A DNA stretch of 11,437 nt from an uncultured Eubacterium sp. GTDB lineage: Bacteria > Bacillota > Clostridia > Lachnospirales > Lachnospiraceae. This document shows positions 1-7,600 of the stretch, piece after piece. Made by a program: the position numbers and the translations under genes. Within the stretch, counting starts at the first letter, position 1. Each line of letters begins with the position of its first letter. The notes under the pieces were generated by a model, which made no database searches, was not told the origin of the DNA, and was given only the letters and a program-made list of their open reading frames with translations. The stretch is from positions 1-11,437 of the forward strand of contig CAJTTQ010000080.1 of the NCBI GenBank assembly GCA_910579145.1. The letters are read 5' to 3'.

Positions 1-693
1 GAGGATATTTATGCCGGGGTGCTGTTCTGCGGGGACTGTGGCAGGCAGATGGCAAGGGTGGCAAATGCAAAAGAGTTCACTTCCGGCCATACGGTACGGT
101 ATTATGGTTATTACTGCCCATCCTCACGCAGGCTGGATGATTTGCATTGTCCGACAAAGAGTATCGCTTTGGGGGTGTTGGACGAACTGGTAAAGACAGC
201 ACTGTATCAGGAGTTTGCCCTGTCAGATTTGCGTTCGGGCAGGCTGGTAAAGGAGTATGAAAGGCAGGCAGAGGAACAGAAAGAAAAAATCAGGCAGGAG
301 ATTATTTCTTGTGGGAAACAGCAGGAATGCGGGAAAAAGAGGGGGAGTGAGCTGTATCTGAAATACCATGAGGGCAGCCTTTCTCTGGAAGAATTTCAGC
401 AGATGAAAAAGGAACAGGAGAGGTCCCTCCATGAATTGGCAGGGAGGATAAGGGAACTACAGTGCAGGTTAGACGGCATGGAGCGTGAGATAGCGGAAAA
501 AGGGAAGTTCCTGCGAAATCTGATGAAATGTAATGAAAAGACGAAACTGACAAAGGATGTCATACATACCCTGATACGCCGGATTGATGTATATGCCGGC
601 CACCGGGTGAAAATTACTTTTACATTCCGCATGAATGAATTATTATATGCCGATGAAAATGGCAAATCGGGGATAGGAGGCAAGTGTGAATGA
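1..693 (+). CDS. Large serine recombinase, C-terminal part (5' end outside window)
   Basis: The frame is open from the first base, so the gene starts upstream; 230 residues are present. Numbering from the first codon, a recombinase zinc beta-ribbon is formed by C10-x2-C13, C39 and C50. A long, highly charged coiled coil follows at about residues 75-180, then a short terminal segment containing IRRIDVYAGHRVKITFTF. This is the usual C-terminal half of large serine recombinases, which binds att DNA and controls synapsis. The catalytic N-terminal resolvase domain should lie just upstream. The gene overlaps the next recombinase by 8 bp, so the two are probably translated together and may act as a pair. 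The C39-x10-C50 spacing is repeated in the second recombinase, which suggests an old duplication. Family assignment is firm; target specificity is unknown. Confidence 0.88.
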   Translation, partial: EDIYAGVLFCGDCGRQMARVANAKEFTSGHTVRYYGYYCPSSRRLDDLHCPTKSIALGVLDELVKTALYQEFALSDLRSGRLVKEYERQAEEQKEKIRQEIISCGKQQECGKKRGSELYLKYHEGSLSLEEFQQMKKEQERSLHELAGRIRELQCRLDGMEREIAEKGKFLRNLMKCNEKTKLTKDVIHTLIRRIDVYAGHRVKITFTFRMNELLYADENGKSGIGGKCE

Positions 694-2371
694 AAAGACC
701 ATTCACACAGGAAGAACCGCCCATAAAACGGGCTTGCTGCAAAGCAGCATTCTTCCCCATGTTTGTGTCGGTGGAGCCGGCATGACAGGAAGTGTGAGTA
801 AAAAGATGGAAAGAAACAGGCAGGCGGATCAGGAAAGGGCTGTAACCCATGCAATCCGCATTGCCATCTATATGCGCCTCTCCAAAACGGATGAAACCAT
901 GCGGGAGGAAAGCAACAGTATTTCCATGCAGCGCATTTTAATAAGGAAGTATATTGCCACCCATTTTGCAGAGAGTGAGCTTATGGAATATCAGGATGAC
1001 GGATTTTCGGGAACGAATTTCAACCGTCCGGGGGTGCAGCGTCTTTTAGAGGATGCCAGAAATGAGAAGTTTGACTGTGTGGTGGTAAAGGATTTTTCAC
1101 GGTTTGGCAGGGATTATATGGAAGTGGGTTCTTATCTGGAGCAGATATTCCCCTTTTTGGGAATCCGTTTTATTTCCATTAACGACCATTACGACAGCGG
1201 CAGTTCTCAGGGAAATACTGCCGGCTTGGATGTGAATTTCAAAAATCTTCTTTATGATTTATACAGCAAGGATTTATCGCAGAAAGTGAAAACTTCCCTG
1301 CGGGCAAGAAAGGAGAGCGGGCTGTATGTCAGCGGCAATGCCCCGTTTGGTTATGAAAAAGCTCCGGATGACAGGCATATGCTTGTCATCTGTGAGGACG
1401 AGGCAGCGGTTGTCCGGAAGATTTTTTCCCTTGCCCTGCAGGGGATGACTTCCTCTCAGACAGCAAAGAAGTTAAATTTAGAACATGTTCCTACTCCGGT
1501 GGAGTTTAAGATAAAGAAAGGCAAAACTTCCCGCAAGCCGAAGGGGGATAAGTTTTACTGGAGTAACAGCGTGATTTGCAGTATCTTACGCAATCCGGTG
1601 TATGCCGGGGATGTGGAGTATGGAAAAACAGAAAAAGAGCAGGTGGGAGGCCGCAATATTCTGAAGGCAAGGGCAGAGTGGAAGGTCATAAGAAACCACC
1701 ATGCCCCCATTATTGCCAGGGAGGATTTTGAGGAAGTGCAGAAAAGCAGGGGAAAAAGCCGTGGTAAGGGGCAGAAAAGCAGACACCCGCTGCTTGGAAG
1801 GGCAGTGTGCGGATGCTGTAAGCGCAACCTGCGGATAAGGGAAGGATTGAACCCTTATTTTACCTGTAATAACCGGTATGTGACCGGACTGGAGGGATGT
1901 GTCAGCAAAGTGAATGTGATGTTTCTAGAACAGGCCGTTTTGTTCCGCTTGGAAGAATATCTGGCACAGCAGAATCTTGTAGCAGAGGTTTCCCAAAGGT
2001 ATCAGGATGATTTGACAGAGAAACGTGATGAACTCCTGCGGGATTTGCGGCAGGCAGAGCGTGAGTATGAAAGGCTGAAGAAGCAACACTATGAGAGTTA
2101 TCAGTTATATTCTCAGGGAAAACAGGCAGAGTTTCATTCCCTTCATGAAGATATGGAGAAACAGCAGGAGATTATCGGTGATTTGCAGGGGCAGGTCATT
2201 CAGATGGAGGAATGGCTTGGCAGAGCAGAACCAAAGATGTATGTTCCGGAGGAAGATGTCTTGTTGACAGCAGAAGTAATGGAGAGGTATATTGATAATA
2301 TAGTGGTTTATAATGAAGAAGAAATAGAAATCAGGTGGAAAGAGCTGCAATCTGATTCTGCAATGGTTTAA
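686..2371 (+). CDS. Large serine recombinase (site-specific integrase/excisionase)
   Basis: This 561-aa protein should cut and join att sites through a phosphoserine-DNA intermediate to insert or excise the element. Domains in order: a 56-residue basic leader; a resolvase catalytic domain starting at IAIYMRLSK, with the likely nucleophile Ser66, and KDFSRFGRD further on; a recombinase DNA-binding domain around residues 220-340; a zinc beta-ribbon with C375-x2-C378, C394 and C405; and a coiled coil around 430-515. The length fits Tn4451/TndX-type enzymes. The GTG start at 686 was chosen because AGGAGG (675-680) lies 5 nt upstream. The ATG codons at 782 and 806 are weaker alternatives that would remove much of the unusual leader. 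The gene overlaps the upstream recombinase by 8 bp and lies about 135 bp from the element end. Confidence 0.93.
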   Translation: MNEKTIHTGRTAHKTGLLQSSILPHVCVGGAGMTGSVSKKMERNRQADQERAVTHAIRIAIYMRLSKTDETMREESNSISMQRILIRKYIATHFAESELMEYQDDGFSGTNFNRPGVQRLLEDARNEKFDCVVVKDFSRFGRDYMEVGSYLEQIFPFLGIRFISINDHYDSGSSQGNTAGLDVNFKNLLYDLYSKDLSQKVKTSLRARKESGLYVSGNAPFGYEKAPDDRHMLVICEDEAAVVRKIFSLALQGMTSSQTAKKLNLEHVPTPVEFKIKKGKTSRKPKGDKFYWSNSVICSILRNPVYAGDVEYGKTEKEQVGGRNILKARAEWKVIRNHHAPIIAREDFEEVQKSRGKSRGKGQKSRHPLLGRAVCGCCKRNLRIREGLNPYFTCNNRYVTGLEGCVSKVNVMFLEQAVLFRLEEYLAQQNLVAEVSQRYQDDLTEKRDELLRDLRQAEREYERLKKQHYESYQLYSQGKQAEFHSLHEDMEKQQEIIGDLQGQVIQMEEWLGRAEPKMYVPEEDVLLTAEVMERYIDNIVVYNEEEIEIRWKELQSDSAMV

Positions 2372-2377
2372 CATGGT

Positions 2378-2387
2378 AGAGGGGATT
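2378..2387 (+). repeat. Direct repeat AGAGGGGATT, copy 1
   Basis: This ten-base sequence begins 7 bp after the recombinase stop codon and recurs exactly at 2507-2516, where the subtilase frame begins. The copies are 129 bp apart in the same orientation. It could be a recombinase-arm or secondary att-like sequence, or chance. Confidence 0.4.
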
Positions 2388-2470
2388 TTGTAGCAATTAT
2401 CTGACAGCAGGTATGCAAAAAGCTGTATGTTTGCCGAAGAAACCGCTAAAACAGGGAGGTTTGGAAATAA

Positions 2471-2488
2471 AAAAGTTAAAAAACTTTT
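2471..2488. repeat. AT-rich inverted repeat near the element end
   Basis: AAAAGTT (2471-2477) pairs with AACTTTT (2482-2488) around a 4-nt A loop. No T-tract follows, so it is a poor terminator. Its place about 20 bp inside the inferred boundary fits a recombinase-binding arm, but that is inference. Confidence 0.35.
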
Positions 2489-2498
2489 CTGCAACTAC

Positions 2499-2520
2499 TT
2501 GACATAAGAGGGGATTGACT
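2499..2520 (+). other. Putative right attachment junction (attR)
   Basis: To the left is AT-rich element DNA; to the right the sequence reads in frame as GIDFTHPAF, the segment that follows the catalytic Asp in subtilases. An in-frame TAA at 2505-2507 ends the frame on the element side. The crossover should therefore lie near GAGGGGATTGA (2508-2518). Large serine recombinases use a 2-bp core; GG or GA would fit here, but the other junction is needed to decide. A match to the -35 consensus, TTGACA (2499-2504), faces out of the element. Confidence 0.6.
2507..2516 (+). repeat. Direct repeat AGAGGGGATT, copy 2
   Basis: This is the second exact copy of the repeat seen at 2378-2387. It coincides with the inferred att junction and supplies the first codons of the remaining subtilase frame (GAG GGG ATT). 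Confidence 0.4.
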
Positions 2521-3851
2521 TTACGCATCCAGCGTTTCTCAACGCGGATAATACGACGCGGATCCATTCCATCTGGGATCAGACGATCCGGGAGGGCGGT
2601 GATGTGAAAGGGTTCCAGTACGGAAGGGAATTTACGCAGGAGGACATCAACGAAGCGCTGCGGGATGAAGAGCCGCTCTCCCTCATCCCATCCAGGGATG
2701 AAAACGGGCACGGTACGTTTCTGGCGGGGATTGCCGCGGGAAATGAGATGCGGCAGCAGGATTTTTCGGGTGTTGCGCCGTTGTCCGAACTGGTTATCGT
2801 GAAATGTAAGGAAGCAAAAAACAGTTACCGTGAGTTTTACCGGGTTCCAAGCGATGTGCCGTGTTTTCAGGAAAATGATATCATGTGCGGTATCTCCTAT
2901 ATTCTGCGCGTGGCGCAGGAGACGAAGAAACAGGTGGCGATCTGTATCGGTATGGGGGGAAATTTGGGAAATCATGACGGGGAGACCCCTCTGTGCAGCA
3001 TGATTGATTACATGAATATGCTTTCGGGTGTGAGCATCGTGACCTGTGTCGGAAATGAAGGGAATGCGAGGCACCATTATCATCTGACGAAAGAACGTGA
3101 GGAAATCGACATCAATGTGGAACTGTCCAGCCAGGGATTCGTTTGTGAGTTGTGGTGGAAAACGCCCGGCATCCTGCGGTTTGATGTTGTGTCCCCCGCC
3201 GGCACGACGCTTGGGATCACCCGGGCGACGACACACACGAAGGTAAGGAAACTTTTTACGGTAGAAAATACGCTGTTGGAAGTACTCGGAGGCGAAGAAC
3301 AGCAGCAGACGAGAGACCAGGTCGTCATGTTCCGTTTTGAAGACAGCAAGGCGGGTATATGGAAGATCCTTGTTGATTCAGAGGAAGCGGAGGTGGATTT
3401 TCATATGTGGCTGCCAATCACCCAGTTCCTTTACGGGGAAACGACGTTTGTCAGGCCGGATCCGAACGTGACGATCTGCGAGCCGGGAAACAGCAGGCGC
3501 GCCATCTCGCTTTCCGCGTACGATCCCGCGGACGGGGCGCTGTGTCTTCAGGCGAGCAGGGGGTTTACGCCCAGCGGCATCGTCAAACCGGATGTGACGG
3601 CCCCCGGTGTAAGGCTGTATGGCCCGCTTCCCAAAAATAATTATGGAAGCATGACCGGAACGGGGGTGGCCGCTGCGCTGACGACGGGGATCGCGGCTTT
3701 GTATATGCAGCAGTATTCTAACTTTGTCATCAGCGGTAATTCTGTACGTGAGCTTTTGATCCGCGGGGCAGACCAGCGCGGGGAGGGGTATCCGAACCGG
3801 GAATGGGGGTATGGCACGGTAAACGCGTTCGAAAGTATCTTTTATGAGTGA
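2508..3851 (+). pseudogene. Csp-like S8 subtilase, 5' end cut off by the mobile element; Ser replaced by Gly
   Basis: The frame is open from 2508 (after TAA at 2505) and gives 447 residues. It starts with GIDFTHPAF, so the signal or prodomain and the catalytic Asp of the D-T-G motif are missing. The catalytic-His motif is intact (ENGHGTFLAGIAAGN, His codon 2709-2711), as is the oxyanion-hole region VTCVGNEGN. Between the protease halves lies a beta-rich insertion (about 3105-3420) like the jelly-roll of clostridial Csp proteases. The usual G-T-S motif reads MTGTGVAAA: the nucleophile Ser is Gly (GGG, 3663-3665), so the intact ancestor was probably a pseudoprotease, as reported for CspC of Clostridioides difficile. 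A shorter product could start at GTG 2604, with GGGAGG 8 nt upstream, but would lack proteolytic residues. A germination role is inference, since Lachnospiraceae carry several such paralogues. Confidence 0.82.
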
Positions 3852-3883
3852 TAGGATACGCGGATTGTATTGAGATTAGAAAA

Positions 3884-3928
3884 AACGGCAGGAGATCACA
3901 GTTACTCCTGCCGTTGTCTGTTTTTTTT
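3884..3928. terminator. Bidirectional rho-independent terminator between convergent genes
   Basis: A perfect 11-bp stem, AACGGCAGGAG (3884-3894) with CTCCTGCCGTT (3905-3915), encloses a 10-nt loop. On the + strand a run of eight T (3921-3928) follows after 5 nt. On the - strand the A-run at 3879-3885 gives a T-tract directly next to the stem, so it should stop the Cys-rich gene at least as well as the subtilase. Confidence 0.9.
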
Positions 3929-3955
3929 GTAAATGTTTTTTTGAGCCATACGTAT

Positions 3956-4396
3956 TCACGACATATAAATATCCGCGATACGGGAAGATTTTTCCGGGAA
4001 CTCGGATTTGAGAAACATCAGGTACTGCAGGGCGCTTCCCTCATACGGATGCGCATTTCCGAACAGGCCGACTTCGTAGCAGTTGCGGATGACATTGATG
4101 ATACAGTTTTCAGTGTGATCCTCTTTGCAGTCCTTGCACTCTTTTAAAATGTGCGCGATCGCGGTCTCTAATTCTGTCTCATCAAACAATTTAAAATCCG
4201 TGATCGGTATATGGTCAGTGCCTCCCGGAACTTCTTTTTTAGGTTCTTTCATATATTCTCGTATACACTGTTTCGCAAAACCTATCGTACACGCCTCTTT
4301 TTTACACTGACCGCATGCCGTTTCATTTAAACAGCAGTTCTCTAAATCGTCTCTGATAAGTTCTGCATTTAGTCCTTTCTTATGTACGTCTGCCAT
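3956..4396 (-). CDS. Small cysteine-rich protein of unknown function
   Basis: I do not recognise this 146-aa protein. It has no signal peptide or membrane segment and is rich in acidic and basic residues, so it is probably cytoplasmic. Ten Cys fall in two groups: C21, C22, C28-x2-C31, C36, C44 near the N-terminus and C87-x2-C90, C98, C106 in the second half. The two CxxC motifs with further evenly spaced Cys suggest metal or iron-sulfur binding, but no known ferredoxin or zinc-finger pattern is matched exactly. The C-terminal 40 residues are Cys-free. The ATG is preceded by GGAGG six nt upstream on the - strand. The gene is monocistronic: it has its own likely promoter (4469-4497) and a strong terminator, and it converges on the subtilase remnant. 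Coding status is well supported; function is not. Confidence 0.82.
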   Translation of the reverse strand: MADVHKKGLNAELIRDDLENCCLNETACGQCKKEACTIGFAKQCIREYMKEPKKEVPGGTDHIPITDFKLFDETELETAIAHILKECKDCKEDHTENCIINVIRNCYEVGLFGNAHPYEGSALQYLMFLKSEFPEKSSRIADIYMS

Positions 4397-4468
4397 AAGC
4401 CACCTCCAATAGATTGATTTGAGTGTCTGCCATTACCGGCAGAACAAAACTGCGATAACTGCCTTTCA

Positions 4469-4497
4469 AGTATAGCATATCGTTCGAATAATTTCTA
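4469..4497 (-). promoter_or_regulatory. Likely promoter of the Cys-rich gene
   Basis: Read on the - strand, TATACT (complement of 4469-4474) lies 17 nt from TAGAAA (complement of 4492-4497), which matches the -35 consensus at four of six bases. The -10 box is about 75 nt upstream of the start codon. Confidence 0.5.
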
Positions 4498-4505
4498 TAG
4501 GAATT
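4490..4505. promoter_or_regulatory. Imperfect 16-bp palindrome, possible operator
   Basis: AATTTCTATAGGAATT is palindromic around CTATAG except for one T/G pair of positions. It overlaps the -35 box of the - strand promoter and lies 43 bp upstream of the + strand -35 box, where an operator for divergent genes could sit. AT-rich palindromes of this size also arise by chance. Confidence 0.25.
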
Positions 4506-4547
4506 TACAGTACTTTGGCACACCATTGCGCGGAACAAAAACTGCCA

Positions 4548-4576
4548 TTGATTTTATGCCGGAACTGGTTTATAAT
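4548..4576 (+). promoter_or_regulatory. Sigma-A type promoter of the GH127 gene cluster
   Basis: TTGATT (4548-4553), a 17-nt spacer and a perfect TATAAT (4571-4576) form a near-consensus promoter. Transcription would start at about 4583 and leave a leader of about 58 nt before the ATG at 4641. The leader shows no obvious riboswitch or attenuator. Confidence 0.75.
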
Positions 4577-4640
4577 ATTATCCATAAGTATGTGCCTGTT
4601 CAGGTGCAGAGTAACGCAAAAAACTGAAGGAGGTATTGTA

Positions 4641-7600
4641 ATGATACACGATAAGAAGCATAGACTTTTGCGCCGTGGTATGGCGGTCTTGCTAGGGGGG
4701 GCGCTCGTTCTCGGGTCCGTTCCTTACAGTGAGGTACCGTACGTACTGGCGGCCGAGGAATCGGCGGACAGTAAGGCGGCGTTCAATGAGGATGTGAGTT
4801 TGTTAAAATTTAAGTACAAACAAGTCATTTCGAACCTGGATCTGCCAACGGAAGGGAAAAATGGAAGCAGTATTACATGGAGTTCTTCCAAGGCGGGGAC
4901 GATCGCAACCGACGGAACGGTGAAACGGCCGTCTGCGGGAAATCCAGATGAGGAAGTTACACTGGAGGCTACGATTTCAATGAATGATTTAACGACGAAG
5001 AAACTATTTTCGTTTACTGTTTTGGCAGAGGATTCGATTTCCGGCCTCAAACAGTTTGACCTGGATGATGTAGCGGTGACGGATCCGTACTATCTGGCGG
5101 CGCAGAGTTCTGATATCGAGTTTTTGAAGAAATTTGATAATGACCGCATCTTATCCCGTTTCCGTGAAACAGCCGGTTTGGACACGAAGGGCAAGAATCC
5201 GTACAAAGGATGGGAAGACAGCCTGCTCGGCGGACACTGTGTCGGACATTACTTATCGGCCTGCGCGCAGGGAGTGAAAGCGACCGGCGATCAGGAACTG
5301 AAACAGAAACTGGACGAGATCATTTCCGGCCTGAAGGAATGCCAGGATACGCTGGGCACGGGATTTTTGTTCGGAGCGAAGATCAACAATAAAGATAATG
5401 TCGAGAATCAGTTTGATGTGGTGGAGAAAAAAGGATATTCCAATGAGATCTGGGTGCCGTGGTATAATATGCACAAAATGGTAGCCGGACTGGTGGATAC
5501 GTATAAGTTTACCGGAAATGAGGAAGCGCTGGAGACAGCGAAGAAACTTGGGACATGGGTGTATAACCGTGTTAGTAAGTGGAACGATGCGACCAGAAAA
5601 CGCGTGCTCAGCGTAGAGTACGGCGGGATGAATGACTGCATGTACGATCTGTATTTCTTCTCGGGTGACCCGAACCACTTAGAGGCGGCACACCAGTTTG
5701 ATGAGGATAAAAGTAAGGAACTGTATGAAACGGTGTATACCGGCAATGAAAACACATTAAACGGCAAGCATGCAAATACGACGATCCCCAAATTTGTCGG
5801 AGCGTTAAAACGCTATACCGTCTTAAAAGCAAAGGGAGAGGCGACAGAAGAAGACGAGAAGTATCTGAAATACGCTGAGAAGTTCTGGGATGTGGCAGTG
5901 GATCACTATTCCTACATAACCGGAGGCGTAAGTGTGATGGAGCACTTCCGTCAGGCGGGGAAGCTGGATGCGACACGTACGAAGACAAATTGTGAGAGCT
6001 GCTGTGCCCACAACATGCTGAAGCTGTCGCGTGAGCTGTATCAAGTGACCGGGGAGAAGAAGTATTCCGATTACTATGAGACGACACTTCGCAACTCGAT
6101 CATGGGGGCCGTGAAATCAGAAGAAGGGGCGGCTGCTTACTTTATCCCGATGGCGACTGGGTATTTTAAGACATTTGGTGATCCAGACCCGGATAAGAAC
6201 ATGTACTGGTGCTGTACCGGCAGCGGAATGGAGAACTTTACGAAACTCGGCGACAGCATTTATTTCCACAATGACGATACATTGGTCGTAAACCAGTATG
6301 TCGCTTCTACTGTAAAGTGGGAAGAGAAGAATATGGAGATCGCGCAGGAGTCAGACGTGACGAAATCAGACGTTGCGACGCTGAAAGTCCATATGCTGAA
6401 TGGCGCTTCCGCGCAGAACGCGGTAATCGCGCTGCGTGTGCCGGACTGGGCCAGCGGCAAGGTGACGGTAAAGGTAAATGGGACGACGGTCAAAGACGCG
6501 GCTTCTAACGGCTACATTTCCATTAGCCGTGAGTGGAAGGAAAACGATGAGGTGACGATCCAGTATCCGATGGCAGTGACGGCTGCGGGACTGCCGGACA
6601 ATAATACGGTATACGGTTTCCAGTATGGGCCGACCGTGCTGGCTGCGAAACTTGGTACGAACCGCATGAAGGAGACGACATGGGCCGGAGCGAACCTGAC
6701 GGCGCCGCTTTATAAGGTGGTAGGCCCGGAGGAAAAGAGCATTCAGTTAAACTATGGTGATTCGCAGGCGGCTACTCCGTTTGCCAGCGAGACACTTTCG
6801 ATCCAGGAAATGCTCTCTATGGATGAATTTATCGAAAATATTGACAGCTATTTGGTGAAAGATGAATCCGCGGATACGCTTACGTTTAAGATGACAGGCA
6901 CCAATGCGGAGGAGACATTTGGCGACGGCCTGACGTTTGTGCCGTTTAATACGTTAAATGACGAGAGATACGGGATCTACTGGTATTTTGAGAGTCCGTT
7001 TGATGTGGCGGATGAGGGAGCGATCCTCGAAGGTAAACAAAATGGAAGGGTAAATTCCAGTACGCTGGACTCCACCCAGCCGGGATATGGACAGTACGAG
7101 AACGATGTCATCCATCAGATGCAGGAGCAGGATTCGATGGCAGGTACGATCGAAAATGGCGGTAGTACCCGCTGTGCCAAAGCAGGCGGATACTTCATGT
7201 ACAATTTCATCGTTGACAAGGACAAGACAAATTCCGTTCTCTGCCGTTTCGCCAAAGAGGACAATGGCAAGACGATGAAGATTTCGGTTGGCGATCAGGT
7301 GATCGCGGAAAAGACGCTTGATTACAAAGGCGACGATGAGTTTTTCATGGAGTATTTTGAGATTCCGGCAGAAGTGCTGGCGGCCGCTTTAAAGACGATT
7401 TCCGTGGCAGATGACCAGGGCGTGGAGACATCCTACACGGTTGTGACCGTGAAGTTTGAAAGTGCGTCGGTGACAGAAGACAGCGCAAGGTTGGTCGGCG
7501 GTCTCTCGATGACGAAGAATTTTGAGAAAAACGCGGAACTGACTGCGGTGACGAGCAGCAATGGGGACGTGCGCAGCGAAGGCGATACCTTTACGGTATA

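Larger units (their letters stand above)
1..2510 (+). mobile_element. Right end of an integrative element with tandem serine recombinases
   Basis: This is the recombinase-bearing end of a larger element whose left part lies outside the window. What is seen: two adjacent large serine recombinase genes, then about 135 bp of AT-rich non-coding DNA, then an abrupt switch at about 2508 into the body of a subtilase gene that lacks its 5' part. Large serine recombinases are commonly the outermost genes of Tn4451-like and related clostridial elements and act on att sites next to themselves. The exact right boundary is inferred to lie between about 2499 and 2516. Cargo, left end and transfer genes cannot be seen, so I cannot say whether it is a conjugative element, a mobilisable transposon or a prophage. 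Confidence 0.75.

Noticed and set aside
2471..2488. Terminator after the second recombinase
   Set aside because: The stem is only 7 bp, nearly all A-T, and no T-tract follows.
2397..3236. A 279-codon open frame on the - strand
   Set aside because: It runs antisense across the subtilase, whose + frame has clear family motifs; it shows no recognisable domain and spans the element boundary.
3848..4147. A + strand frame of 99 codons after the subtilase
   Set aside because: It reads through the terminator hairpin and lies antisense to the Cys-rich gene, which has a better ribosome site and promoter.
4426..4443. Small hairpin TCTGCC/GGCAGA in the leader of the Cys-rich gene
   Set aside because: A 6-bp stem with a 6-nt loop and no T-run; too weak to call a regulatory element.
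4515..4640. An N-terminal extension of the GH127 protein
   Set aside because: This stretch holds a near-consensus promoter, and the signal peptide and strong ribosome site begin at 4641.
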